This document shows, piece after piece, positions 51,843 to 61,375 of a stretch of DNA of 64,000 nucleotides. The stretch's first letter is position 1, and each line of letters begins with the position of its first letter. The notes below the pieces were generated by a model. The model saw nothing but the letters and a program-made list of their open reading frames with translations. It had not been told where the DNA came from and did no database searches. This stretch comes from Polaribacter sp. SA4-10. Its GTDB lineage: Bacteria; Bacteroidota; Bacteroidia; Flavobacteriales; Flavobacteriaceae. Where the stretch lies: assembly GCF_002163835.1 (NCBI RefSeq), contig NZ_CP019331.1:310001-374000 (forward strand), read 5' to 3'. Position numbers and translations under genes: made by a program.

Positions 51843-53024
51843 ATGAAATTAGCAATTGTAACAGCATATCCACCAAGTAAAGTTACTTTAAATGAGTATG
51901 CATATCATTTAGTAAAAAGCTTTAGACAAAGTAAAAAAGTAACAGAATTAATTTTGTTAACGGATGAAACTCCAGAAGGAAAAGATATTAATTTCACTGA
52001 AAATGGATGTAAAATTACGGTAAAAGAATGTTGGAAGTTTAATAGCTACTCAAATACTAGAGGCGTTATAAAAGCCGTTAATCAAACAAAACCAGATGCC
52101 ATTCTGTTTAACTTACAGTTTATGAAGTTTGGAGATAAAAAAGTGGTTGCTGCACTAGGTTTAACCTTGCCTTTAATTTGTAAAATGAAAGGGATTCCAA
52201 CAATTGTTTTATTACATAATATTTTAGAACAAGTAGACTTAGATAGTGCTGGTTTTACATCTAATAAATTGGCCCAAAAAGTGTACAATTTGATAGGAAC
52301 ATCATTAACAAAGCTAATTTTAAAGGCAGATTTAGTTGCTGTAACTATGGATAAATATGTTACAACTTTAGAGAATAAATATAAAGTTGATAATGTTAAA
52401 ATGATTCCTCATGGAACTTTTGAAATACCAGAAAATCCATCACAAAAATTACCAGAAGGACCTTTAAAAGTGATGACTTTTGGGAAATTTGGAACTTACA
52501 AAAAAGTGGAGTCTATGATTGAAGCTGTAGAAATTGTAAGAAAAGAAACGGGTTTAGATTTAGAAATTGTAATTGCAGGAACAGACAACCCAAATGTACC
52601 AGGTTATTTAGCAAATGCTAAAGAAACCTATAAAAATGTACCACAACTTACTTTTACAGGTTATGTAGAAGAAGTAGAAGTAGCGCCATTGTTTACTGAA
52701 AGTGCTGTGGTTGTTTTTCCTTATACTTCTACAACAGGAAGTTCTGGAGTTTTACACCAAGCAGGAAGTTATGGTAGAGCAGTAGTAATGCCAAATTTAG
52801 GTGATTTAGCAACTTTAATTGAAGATGAAGGTTATAGAGGTGAGTTTTTTGAGCCAGAAAGTGTAACTAGTTTAGCAAATGCAATTAAAGCAATTGTTAC
52901 TAATGACACGTATAGAATTCAATTAGGTGAAGCCAATTATAAAGCTGCAACTGCTTTTCCTATGGAAAGAATTACCGGTATTTATTTAGACGAATTTGAT
53001 AAGATTATAGCTAAAAATAAATAA
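51843..53024 (+). CDS. Glycosyltransferase family 4
   Basis: The product has 393 residues. N-terminal Rossmann domain with VTAYPPSKVTLNEYAYHLVK. The C-terminal domain shows LKVMTFGKFGTYKKVESMIE, IVIAGTDNPN and FTGYVEEVEVAPLFTESAVV, then FPYTSTTGSSGVLHQAGSYG, the GT4 donor-site region, where Glu is replaced by the TTGSSG loop seen in some members. It should add a sugar to the product handled by the flippase. It converges with the GH5-like gene, 16 bases between stops. Confidence 0.85.
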   Translation: MKLAIVTAYPPSKVTLNEYAYHLVKSFRQSKKVTELILLTDETPEGKDINFTENGCKITVKECWKFNSYSNTRGVIKAVNQTKPDAILFNLQFMKFGDKKVVAALGLTLPLICKMKGIPTIVLLHNILEQVDLDSAGFTSNKLAQKVYNLIGTSLTKLILKADLVAVTMDKYVTTLENKYKVDNVKMIPHGTFEIPENPSQKLPEGPLKVMTFGKFGTYKKVESMIEAVEIVRKETGLDLEIVIAGTDNPNVPGYLANAKETYKNVPQLTFTGYVEEVEVAPLFTESAVVVFPYTSTTGSSGVLHQAGSYGRAVVMPNLGDLATLIEDEGYRGEFFEPESVTSLANAIKAIVTNDTYRIQLGEANYKAATAFPMERITGIYLDEFDKIIAKNK

Positions 53025-53040
53025 TTAATTAAAGAATGTA

Positions 53041-54558
53041 TTACTTAGAAATATATTTATAAGATAATTTTTTCTTACCCGTATTAGAAATAAATCCGAA
53101 TTTTTTTTGAGGATTTGTTCGCCAAGGAAGTCTTCCTAAGACTTCTTTTGGCACTTTATCAAAATCATACAAAGTCCATGAAATAAAGGGGATAGCATCT
53201 TTTGTCAGGATTTTTTGTATTTCTTTATAATAGTTGGCTTGTTTTTCTTCAGAGCCAACAAAAGGTCTCCATAAACCACCATAAGAAGACAATCCAAATT
53301 CTTGTAAAATGATAGGTTTGTTATTTTTAATTTTATTTTTTAATTTGTGATATTCTACATCAAAATCAGCAAGTTTATCATAATAATGAAAAGAAACTAC
53401 ATCTACCTTATCTTGTAAAATAGTAGCACTTCTTGTGTTAGACCAACCAATAGTTACAGGGTGTTTTTTATCTATAGATTTTATTAAAATAATCATAAAA
53501 TCTAACCAAGCAGTTACATTTTCTTTTCCTCTAGAATCAAAATCTAAGTTAGGTTCATTTTTAACATCCCAAGCTAAAATAGCTTCATGATCTTTAAATT
53601 TTTCAACAATTATTTCTGCATGTCTATGGTTTAATGTCCAATCTAAAACATCATAATTACCGTAAAAATCGAATAAAGTGATAACAACTTTTAACTCCTC
53701 TTCTTTTGCTGCATCTAAAACTTTCTGTAGTTTTTCTATCTTATCAAATTTTACATTAGCTTTTCCAAAATCTTCATAAGGCACAAAGATTCTAATTGAA
53801 TTTAAATTAGCTTCTTTAATAATTTTAAAATCGGTTTCAATAATATGAATATCAAATTCATCACCATACATATTCCAAGGTGTTGCCTGTGGATAATAGT
53901 TTATACCTTTTATATCAGTAGTAGCAATTGTTGTTTTTTGAGGTGTTTCTTTATATTTTTCTGAAGCCTCTTTTACCATATGTCTAATTCGCCAAAAACC
54001 ATCTTCTAGCAATAAAACAAATCTATAGGTTGAAACTTCTGTAGCTTCTAAAATTAATTTAGTGTCTTTAAATACTTTTTTATACTCTAAAACATTTGTG
54101 TCTTTTAAGATTATTAATTGTCCGTCTTCACTAAAAAACTCAATATCTAAGTTATGCTGTAGGGTAGTAGATTCTACCGAAATCTTATTAGATTTGTTAA
54201 AATCTAATATATTGTAAATATTTTTTCTTGCATTTTTAGTAAAATAATCTTTTATACCAGCTCTTGTATTTGTTTTGTAGGCAACTTGTTTTACGTACCA
54301 AGCATCTAAATAATCGTTTTCAACAGCATTTATTTTTTGCTGACTTATATTTCTCCCTTCATTTCCATCATTCTTCCAAGAAATTTTCGGTAAATATTGC
54401 TCTACTTTTTTAACTTCTGTGTGCAACATTTTACTTCTATCTGCACCTGTATTTAAAAAACCGTACAAAGAACTTACTAAGAATAAAAGAATACCAATTA
54501 TAAAAAGGTAAGTACCCATTAAAATACCTCTAAGAATTTTTCTATTCGTTTTTACCAT
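53041..54558 (-). CDS. Membrane-anchored GH5-like glycoside hydrolase with NTF2-like domain
   Basis: The product has 505 residues. A single N-terminal membrane helix (GILMGTYLFIIGILLFLVSS) anchors it. Residues about 75-190 form an NTF2/SnoaL-like domain. A (beta/alpha)8 hydrolase fold follows, with GINYYPQATPWNMYGDEFD, the acid/base Glu in AWDVKNEPNLDF and the nucleophile Glu in PIILQEFGLSSYGG, the pattern of GH5/GH-A enzymes. It probably trims or cuts the exopolysaccharide made by this locus, as cellulases and PgaB-like enzymes do elsewhere. It overlaps the upstream gene by 7 bases, so it belongs to the 58855-53041 operon. Confidence 0.83.
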   Translation of the reverse strand: MVKTNRKILRGILMGTYLFIIGILLFLVSSLYGFLNTGADRSKMLHTEVKKVEQYLPKISWKNDGNEGRNISQQKINAVENDYLDAWYVKQVAYKTNTRAGIKDYFTKNARKNIYNILDFNKSNKISVESTTLQHNLDIEFFSEDGQLIILKDTNVLEYKKVFKDTKLILEATEVSTYRFVLLLEDGFWRIRHMVKEASEKYKETPQKTTIATTDIKGINYYPQATPWNMYGDEFDIHIIETDFKIIKEANLNSIRIFVPYEDFGKANVKFDKIEKLQKVLDAAKEEELKVVITLFDFYGNYDVLDWTLNHRHAEIIVEKFKDHEAILAWDVKNEPNLDFDSRGKENVTAWLDFMIILIKSIDKKHPVTIGWSNTRSATILQDKVDVVSFHYYDKLADFDVEYHKLKNKIKNNKPIILQEFGLSSYGGLWRPFVGSEEKQANYYKEIQKILTKDAIPFISWTLYDFDKVPKEVLGRLPWRTNPQKKFGFISNTGKKKLSYKYISK

Positions 54559-55766
54559 AGTTTTAAACTTTTAAATTCTTTCTTAATTCCTGCTGTTTCA
54601 ATAATAATTTTGTACAAATTATTTTCAAAAATATTTGGGTCTAAATAAAAGGTTGAAAAACCATTTTCAGATTCTTTATAAAGCTCTTTAATTAGTACAT
54701 CGTTTTGGTAAATAGATAGTTTTATAGATAATCCATCAGGAATAATTTGTTCCATAAAACTTTTTAAAGGTCCAATTTTTATGCTGCGATTTTGCTCACT
54801 AAAAGAAACACGATACTCTTCAATTACTTTTTTGTAGTTAACTGTTATTGTATTACTTTCTGAAATACCAATAAAGTAAGCTTTTACTTTCCATGTTTCT
54901 TCAAAATCTGGATGCACAATTTTTGAATGTGCAACACCATTTAAAGTAATTCCAGCAGTTTTTAAAATTCCTCCTTTTTTATTGGTAATGTAAAATTCAA
55001 TATAACTACCATCGCTAACAATATTTTTATTTCTGTCTGTTATGGTTGATGTAAAAAAGGTTGTAATTTGATTTCCATCTGCATATTCATGATTTCTATG
55101 TATAAAAATTTCAAAATTTGTACCAATTGCTGGCATAATATTTACATCAAATTCTTTAGAATTTAAACCAAATGATTCTGATGATATAATCATTCTGCCA
55201 CTTTTTTTAGGCGAAAAAATTTTTTTGTATCCAATTAATTTATCTGTTAAAATAGTTGCTGATTTCTCTGATTTTAAAAACTGATGTTTCACTGCAACTT
55301 TACTATTATCTCTAATAGGATTGTCTAAACTATCTGTTGGTATTACCACTAGCATTGTGTAATCTAACCCACCAGCATCCATACTTGGTGGCCCTAAATA
55401 AGTTTCTATTGTTTTTGGTTGTTGTTGAGAAAGAATGAAAATATTCCCAGAAATTTCATCAGGAGCATTTATAATTTTCCAAGATAATGTTCCTCTTTTT
55501 TTTGATAAAAAACTAGGAATTTCAAAGCGCATTTTTTTATCTATAACTTTAGGGTTTACAACAGTAGAACCATAACTATTAGAACAATATAATTGAAAAT
55601 AAGTTTCTTTTTTCACTTTAAATTCGAGTGTAATTTTATCACCTACAACAAATTCGTTTTGTGCAGAAAGTAAAGAAATAGAAGAACTGGTAGAAGTTTC
55701 TTGAGCGAGAAAAGAAACAATTACTAGTTGAAAAAAAAGCAGAAAAAAGTATTGTTTTAACTTCAT
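54552..55766 (-). CDS. Secreted beta-sandwich protein of the exopolysaccharide locus
   Basis: The product has 404 residues with a signal peptide (YFFLLFFQLVIVSFLAQ). Strand-rich throughout, with Ig-like or macroglobulin-like spacing: EFVVGDKITLEFKVKKETYF near the start and SDGSYIEFYITNKKGGIL in the middle. No catalytic motif is recognised. It is joined to the upstream GT-C-like gene by a 1-base TAATG overlap and to the GH5 gene by a 7-base overlap. A structural role in guiding or anchoring the polymer in the periplasm is only inference. Confidence 0.65.
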   Translation of the reverse strand: MKLKQYFFLLFFQLVIVSFLAQETSTSSSISLLSAQNEFVVGDKITLEFKVKKETYFQLYCSNSYGSTVVNPKVIDKKMRFEIPSFLSKKRGTLSWKIINAPDEISGNIFILSQQQPKTIETYLGPPSMDAGGLDYTMLVVIPTDSLDNPIRDNSKVAVKHQFLKSEKSATILTDKLIGYKKIFSPKKSGRMIISSESFGLNSKEFDVNIMPAIGTNFEIFIHRNHEYADGNQITTFFTSTITDRNKNIVSDGSYIEFYITNKKGGILKTAGITLNGVAHSKIVHPDFEETWKVKAYFIGISESNTITVNYKKVIEEYRVSFSEQNRSIKIGPLKSFMEQIIPDGLSIKLSIYQNDVLIKELYKESENGFSTFYLDPNIFENNLYKIIIETAGIKKEFKSLKLW

Positions 55767-58700
55767 TATTTTGGATTACCGATATAACTATTTAATTCTA
55801 TTCTAATATAACTAAATAGTGGATGATTCACTTTTTGTAACTTATTATTTGTATGGTTTTTTATTCTATCTGGTATTATTTTAAATGCAATATCTTTATT
55901 TGGTAAACCATTTACAAAACAGAAGGCCATATCATCATTAACAATTTTTATTGATGGATTTAAAGGTATTGCATACTTAAAACGTAATTTTCGTTCTTGT
56001 CTAATTCCTTCTTTTAAAAATAACTTGTCTACCCAAATCATATCTTTGTCTTCGTTGTAAAAAGTAATAATCAATTGTGGTACAGTTATTTCATGAATTC
56101 CACTATTAAATAGGGTTCCACTTACATTATTAGGTGCTATATTAATTTCACTTAAAACAATGTCTTTAAATAAATCTGAATTAGTGGTGTTTCCTGCTGC
56201 CTGTAAATTAAACTTTGTGGGTTGCTCACTCAATTCTACAGGAGTAAATTCATCTGGATTAAATGTTTTAGGAATAGAATCTTTTGTTTTAGACCATGCA
56301 ATGCCTTCAAAATTAATTCTAAAAGCACTAATTTCTTTAGGCATTAACTTATGTTTTAAAATGTGTTTTGCATTATAAGTTGCTAACTCTTTATTATCAT
56401 CATTGTAAAGTGTTCCTTTTAAAACGACGTCTGCAGGCACATTATCTATATTTTGTACTTCTCCAATAATAGAATATCGTTTATTAAATTTTATTAATTT
56501 AGCAGAAACAATTTCTAAAACAGGTTGCTTTAAAACATCTTCATGATGTGTTTGTTCTGTTGTAATTCTTCTTCTACCTTGGTTAAAATAACCTATAGAG
56601 TTCTTAGAGTATAATTGATCTGGTGGTAAATCTATCGATTTTCTTGTAGGCTTTAAATACCATTTTCCATTTCTTTGAACAGTAGTTTTAAATTCTGTTT
56701 TTGATAACTTTTCAAGTGGAGTAATCCATTTAGTTTCTACTTTTAAAGTAGCTAAACTGTCGGTTTTTTTTAGTATTTCTGTAGTAATAGCATCTAACTT
56801 TGCATACGAACTCAATAAACCATCTGTAACCGATATTTCTAATAAATATTGAGCACGAGAAACATCACTTTTAGGATCTATATAACTGTAACTCTTATTT
56901 AATTCTTTAAAATCGACGGCATCATAATATGCTTTCACTACGTTTTCTGGTGATCTTTGTGTTTCATTCTTAATATAAAATAGATAACAAGCATACCCAA
57001 TAGTTATAATTAATAGCACTGCCCATATATGAAATGCCCTTAAAACAGGTCTAGGAAATTTACTGTAATCATTTTGAAATTTAAAATAGGCAGGTTTTAC
57101 TTTTACTTTTGTTTTTAAACTATGAACAAATAAGGATTGTATATTTAAAATAAAAGCAATTAGTACGGTTAAAAACGGAATTGTTCCCCATATAATTTTT
57201 ACCCAAAGAGGTACATCTTCTTTAGGTAAAATAGAAGAAAGAGGAGGGACGTTTAATTTTTCCCAAACCATAATACCATTTTCTAATTGAGATAAACGTT
57301 GCCATCCACAGAAAAATAAAACGGGATCATAAAATTTATCATTAGAAAAAATATACTTTAAATTATACTTTTCTGGTGTTGTTAGAAATTGCTGTAAAGA
57401 ACCAATACCTGCAACTCCTTTAAATTTTGAGTTCTCTAAACGCTCTATAGGTCTTGTAGTTAATTCTGGTAAACGTCTTGCAGAGTGGTAATTACCATCT
57501 ACACTCATTGCATTAGTTTGTGCTGCTAACCAAGCCATTTGATCACCAAAACCTAATGTTAAATATCTCCATTGGTCATGAGAATCTTGACTCAAAAAAT
57601 TAACAATAGGAAGCATTTTTATTTTTTGAGGTTGAGAGGGTCTAAAATGCCCTAAACTCATTGTAAATATTACCATAGAAATATATAATGTGGCCAAAAG
57701 GCCACCTAATAAACGATGGTAAACTGCACCAAATTTTTCTTGAATTAAAGTCTTTAAATCTCCCTCTACAAATCGGTACATAAATTCACCAAATATAGGA
57801 ATCGACATGATAGAACCCCAAAGCGTAAATCTATCTAAGGTTAATATATTAAAGGCAGTTTCACCTAAAATCATTCTAGGTATCGGTGTTGTGCCACCAG
57901 TTCCTAAAATAACTAACATTGTAAAAGAGAGACCAAAAAATAAATATCTTTTACTAAAATATCTATAAAAAATATAGGGTAGAATAAACAAAAGAAGTCC
58001 CCAAGGAATTGTAAAAAAAACTAAGCCTGAAGAAGTTACATCTAAAAAATCATCTCTAGATCCATGAGGAATTGGAACTTGTGTAATTGGATTTAATTTC
58101 GAATTCATCCAATAAGGAAAAATGCAAAATATGATAAGGAATAATGAAGAAAAACCAAAAGCTAAGTTTCGTTTTAACTGTTTAACAAATGTTTTTATAA
58201 ATAATGAAAAGGTGACTTCTTTGTAGGAGTCTACTTTTTCTCTAGCAACATCCATAATTACAGTACCAATTAATGGGAAAATAAAAAATAACATTCCAAA
58301 AATAGGAGTAACATGATGAGACGTAACTGTAACAGCTATTAAAGAAAGAGATGTAAAAAAGAATTTAAACTTACCTGTTTTAAGCCATAAATAAATTTCA
58401 GGCAAAGAATGCATTAAGATAGAAACACCAATAATACTAGGTAACTGACCAAAAATATGAAGTGTTTCTACAAAAGAAGAAGAAAAAACAGCTAAAATTG
58501 CAGCATAACCAGCAACAGTTCTGTTAGATGTTATTAATAATGAATACCGATAAGCACCTGTAATAAACAGTATAATTGCAATTAAGGCAACTGTAAACAT
58601 TCCAAATTTTAAACCACCAATCAAAGACAGTGCTGCAATAGATTGATGTACTAAAGGAGGATAACTTTGTACGGTAAAACCTGTGTACCACTTATAATTC

Positions 58701-58855
58701 CAAGGTTCAAACCAACTATTCGCATAATGATCTGCAAAAAATAAATGTATTAATGCATCATAAGTTGTTTCTAAAGTAAAAAAAATAGTAGTTCCATGAA
58801 ATATAACCCCTAAAAGTAATGCGGTAATTAGATATTTATTGGAGGTTTCTTTCAT
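55766..58855 (-). CDS. Large polytopic membrane protein, GT-C-like, with C-terminal NTF2-like and beta domains
   Basis: The product has 1029 residues. The first 400 form about ten membrane helices. The first loop carries TYDALIHLFFADHYANSWFE and FTVQSYPPLVHQ, with acidic and aromatic residues where GT-C glycosyltransferases and the PTPS_related membrane family have their catalytic loop. A periplasmic domain follows (GNYHSARRLPELTTRPIERL), then more helices to about residue 630. An NTF2-like domain (SPENVVKAYYDAVDFKELNK) and a beta-rich tail end the protein. It may polymerise or transfer a lipid-linked sugar. The same NTF2-like fold occurs in the GH5 protein of its operon. Confidence 0.68.
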   Translation of the reverse strand: MKETSNKYLITALLLGVIFHGTTIFFTLETTYDALIHLFFADHYANSWFEPWNYKWYTGFTVQSYPPLVHQSIAALSLIGGLKFGMFTVALIAIILFITGAYRYSLLITSNRTVAGYAAILAVFSSSFVETLHIFGQLPSIIGVSILMHSLPEIYLWLKTGKFKFFFTSLSLIAVTVTSHHVTPIFGMLFFIFPLIGTVIMDVAREKVDSYKEVTFSLFIKTFVKQLKRNLAFGFSSLFLIIFCIFPYWMNSKLNPITQVPIPHGSRDDFLDVTSSGLVFFTIPWGLLLFILPYIFYRYFSKRYLFFGLSFTMLVILGTGGTTPIPRMILGETAFNILTLDRFTLWGSIMSIPIFGEFMYRFVEGDLKTLIQEKFGAVYHRLLGGLLATLYISMVIFTMSLGHFRPSQPQKIKMLPIVNFLSQDSHDQWRYLTLGFGDQMAWLAAQTNAMSVDGNYHSARRLPELTTRPIERLENSKFKGVAGIGSLQQFLTTPEKYNLKYIFSNDKFYDPVLFFCGWQRLSQLENGIMVWEKLNVPPLSSILPKEDVPLWVKIIWGTIPFLTVLIAFILNIQSLFVHSLKTKVKVKPAYFKFQNDYSKFPRPVLRAFHIWAVLLIITIGYACYLFYIKNETQRSPENVVKAYYDAVDFKELNKSYSYIDPKSDVSRAQYLLEISVTDGLLSSYAKLDAITTEILKKTDSLATLKVETKWITPLEKLSKTEFKTTVQRNGKWYLKPTRKSIDLPPDQLYSKNSIGYFNQGRRRITTEQTHHEDVLKQPVLEIVSAKLIKFNKRYSIIGEVQNIDNVPADVVLKGTLYNDDNKELATYNAKHILKHKLMPKEISAFRINFEGIAWSKTKDSIPKTFNPDEFTPVELSEQPTKFNLQAAGNTTNSDLFKDIVLSEINIAPNNVSGTLFNSGIHEITVPQLIITFYNEDKDMIWVDKLFLKEGIRQERKLRFKYAIPLNPSIKIVNDDMAFCFVNGLPNKDIAFKIIPDRIKNHTNNKLQKVNHPLFSYIRIELNSYIGNPK

Positions 58856-59036
58856 TTTAATAATTAGGTCTTTTTCAATAGGGTAAATATAAATCTTTTA
58901 AATGATGGTTAAAACTTTATTTGACTTTGGAAAATTACCGTTCATCTATATAAAAATGTATTTAATGAAATAATGTTATTTTTTTTAAATAAACAAAACT
59001 ACTTTTGATGTATATTTAGATTTTTAAAATTTATAT

Positions 59037-60182
59037 ATGAAAGTATTAGCCATAGATGATCAAAGATTAGTTTTAATACCTTTAGAGAGTAGGTTAAAAG
59101 AATTAGGTTATGAAGTCTTAACAGGAGTAAATGCTTTAAAAGGAATAGAGTTATTTGATTCTTTTCAACCAGATTTGGTAATTGTAGATTTAAATATGCC
59201 AGAAGTTTCTGGTATTGAAGTTGTAAAACATATTAGAGAAACTAAAAAGTTAGAGACCCCAATCATGATTTTATCAGGAAATACTGATGATGAAATTATT
59301 ACTGAAAGTTTTGATTTAGGGGTAAATGATTATATGAAAAAGCCTTTAAGTTTAACAGAGGTTTGTGCAAGAGTAAAGAAGTTAATAGGTGTTCCAGAAA
59401 ATTCAAATAAAGATTTAAAGAAAAATAATGTTATTATTCAACAAAGATGTGTTGGAGTTGTAATTCCTTGTTATGATGAAGAGAAAAGGCTGTCTAGTGC
59501 AGAGTTTACAGATTATATTAAGAAAAATTCTGGTTACCATTTATGTTTTGTAAACGATGGAAGTAAAGATAATACCTTACAAGTCTTAAATGACTTAAGA
59601 AAGGGTAGAGAGGAATTTATTACTGTTTATGATTGTGAAAAAAATGGAGGTAAAGCAGAAGCTGTTAGACAAGGAATGTTGTTTATGGCTCAAAAAGAAG
59701 ATTTAGATTACATTGGTTTTTTAGATGCAGATTTATCTACAGATTTAGCAGATTTTGATGATTTAGTAAAAACGATAGAAAAATCAGAATTTAAAATAGT
59801 AAGTGGTTCTAGAATTAGTAGAATGGGCGCAGATATTACAAAAGAATCTGCTAGAAAAATAATAAGTCTAACCATTAATTTTATTATTAGAAAGATTTTA
59901 AAAATGGATTTTAATGACACACAATGTGGAGCTAAAATCTTTCATAAAGATGTAATTGAAATCTCTTTTGGAGACAAATTTATAACGCAATGGATTTTTG
60001 ATGTTGAAATATTTAGAAGAATAACGCATCATTTTGGCTTAAAAAAAGCAAAAGAAATTCTATGTGAGCAACCTTTAAAAAGATGGATTCATGCAGATGG
60101 TTCTAAACTATCTATGAAAGATTCTGTTAAAATTGTTGGTCAGTTAGGACAAATTGCTTGGCATTATAGAAGAAAAAAATAA
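59037..60182 (+). CDS. Response-regulator receiver fused to a GT2 glycosyltransferase
   Basis: The product has 381 residues. Residues 1-120 are a canonical receiver: Asp7-Asp8 (AIDDQRL), acceptor Asp51 (IVDLNMPE), Ser80 (MILSGN) and Lys102 (MKKPLS). Residues 135-381 are a GT2 of the dolichyl-phosphate-mannose-synthase type: VVIPCYDEEKRLS, FVNDGSKDNT (Asp174), NGGKAEAVRQG, FLDADLSTD (Asp230-x-Asp232), SGSRISRMGADITKESAR and NDTQCGAKIFHKD. No membrane anchor follows. A phosphorylatable domain joined directly to a sugar transferase suggests direct two-component control of polysaccharide or lipid-sugar synthesis. No kinase is next to it. Confidence 0.9.
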   Translation: MKVLAIDDQRLVLIPLESRLKELGYEVLTGVNALKGIELFDSFQPDLVIVDLNMPEVSGIEVVKHIRETKKLETPIMILSGNTDDEIITESFDLGVNDYMKKPLSLTEVCARVKKLIGVPENSNKDLKKNNVIIQQRCVGVVIPCYDEEKRLSSAEFTDYIKKNSGYHLCFVNDGSKDNTLQVLNDLRKGREEFITVYDCEKNGGKAEAVRQGMLFMAQKEDLDYIGFLDADLSTDLADFDDLVKTIEKSEFKIVSGSRISRMGADITKESARKIISLTINFIIRKILKMDFNDTQCGAKIFHKDVIEISFGDKFITQWIFDVEIFRRITHHFGLKKAKEILCEQPLKRWIHADGSKLSMKDSVKIVGQLGQIAWHYRRKK

Positions 60183-60240
60183 AGATATTTAATAAAGTGG
60201 GGACTTTATTATTATTACCTAATTTTTAATTTAATTAAAG

Positions 60241-60669
60241 ATGAAAAAAGGAATAATAATAGTGTTTTCAAACGATGAAAATAAAATTGACCAAGATCAA
60301 TTTATAAATTTATTTATTCAGGATGATGTTAAGATTTGTCTTGTAAATAACGGAAGTAAAGACAATACTTTAGAAGTCTTAGAGGCTGTTAAAAGTGAAA
60401 TTAATACAGATATATCTATTTTAGATATAAAGAAAGATAATGGTACAAATGCGGCAGTAAAGGCTGGAGCTAGGTTTTTATTTAGTATTAAAGATTTAAA
60501 ATTTATTCTTTTAATAAAGCCAAATATGTTAACTGATTTTAATGATTTAGAAAATCAATTAGAAATTCTAAAAAAAACAGAAGACACTTTCAAAAGTAAG
60601 TTAAAAAGGAATACTAAAAGAAAAACATTAAAAGAAGTATACTCTTATGATGATCTTTTAGCTATTTAA
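60241..60669 (+). CDS. Short degenerate GT2 paralogue without the DxD motif
   Basis: The product has 142 residues. It aligns with the GT2 half of the preceding protein: CLVNNGSKDNTLEVLEAV against CFVNDGSKDNTLQVLNDL, KKDNGTNAAVKAGARFLFS against EKNGGKAEAVRQGMLFMA. The nucleotide-binding Asp of NDGS is Asn here. The catalytic Asp-Ala-Asp is Lys-Pro-Asn at 93-95, and the acceptor half is absent. It is intact as a frame, 58 bases behind its paralogue. Probably not an active transferase; a regulatory or partner role is possible. It overlaps the sirtuin gene end by 12 bases. Confidence 0.72.
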   Translation: MKKGIIIVFSNDENKIDQDQFINLFIQDDVKICLVNNGSKDNTLEVLEAVKSEINTDISILDIKKDNGTNAAVKAGARFLFSIKDLKFILLIKPNMLTDFNDLENQLEILKKTEDTFKSKLKRNTKRKTLKEVYSYDDLLAI

Positions 60670-61341
60670 TAGCGCTATTAATTTATCTGTACCAGTACTT
60701 GCTACATCCTTAATAATCGTTAAATTATTAAATTCATTTTTAGATACTGATGGTTTAGGGTCTATAAAATAAATAGGAATATTTGGTTTAATATGATTAA
60801 TTAAACTAGCTGCAGGATAGACTTGCATAGAAGTACCTATAATTACTAGAATATTAGCTTTCCTTGTAATTTCTATTGCTTTATCTAACATTGGTACCAT
60901 TTCTCCAAACCAAACAACATGTGGTCTTAATTGGCTTCCTTTTGTACATAAATGTCCTAAATTCAAATCTTTTTTCCAATCTAAAACAATATTTTCATCG
61001 TCAGAACTTCTAACCTTTAAAAGTTCTCCATGTAAATGAGTAATTTTAGTGCTTTTAGCTCTTTCGTGCAAGTCATCTACATTTTGAGTAATAATTTCAA
61101 CATCAAAATATTTTTCTAATGCTACTAAGTTGAAATGACCTTTATTAGGGGAAACGGCTAATAACTGCTTTCTTCTTTGATTATAAAAATCCAAAACTAA
61201 TTCTGAGTTTGCAGCAAATCCTTCAGGAGAAGCTACTTCCATTACATCATGTCCTTCCCATAAACCATCAGAATCTCTAAAAGTTTTTATGCCGCTTTCT
61301 GCAGAAATTCCTGCTCCAGTTAAAATTACAAGTTTTTTCAT
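60658..61341 (-). CDS. cobB: Sir2-family NAD-dependent protein deacylase
   Basis: The product has 227 residues. VILTGAGISAESGIKTFRD binds NAD, TQNVDDLH (85-92) and THLHGEL with catalytic His104 follow, then RPHVVWFGEMVP and VIIGTSMQVYPAASLI. Tyr53 and Arg56 in DFYNQRRKQ match the pair that fits class III enzymes to succinyl-lysine. Three of the four zinc Cys of CobB are missing: the region reads VRSSDDENIVLDW and GHLCTKGSQ. I recall this loss as common in Bacteroidota homologues. It removes acyl groups from lysines in the cytoplasm. Confidence 0.9.
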   Translation of the reverse strand: MKKLVILTGAGISAESGIKTFRDSDGLWEGHDVMEVASPEGFAANSELVLDFYNQRRKQLLAVSPNKGHFNLVALEKYFDVEIITQNVDDLHERAKSTKITHLHGELLKVRSSDDENIVLDWKKDLNLGHLCTKGSQLRPHVVWFGEMVPMLDKAIEITRKANILVIIGTSMQVYPAASLINHIKPNIPIYFIDPKPSVSKNEFNNLTIIKDVASTGTDKLIALLNS

Positions 61342-61375
61342 CTTCAGCTAAAATAATATTTTTTAAGTTTGTTTT

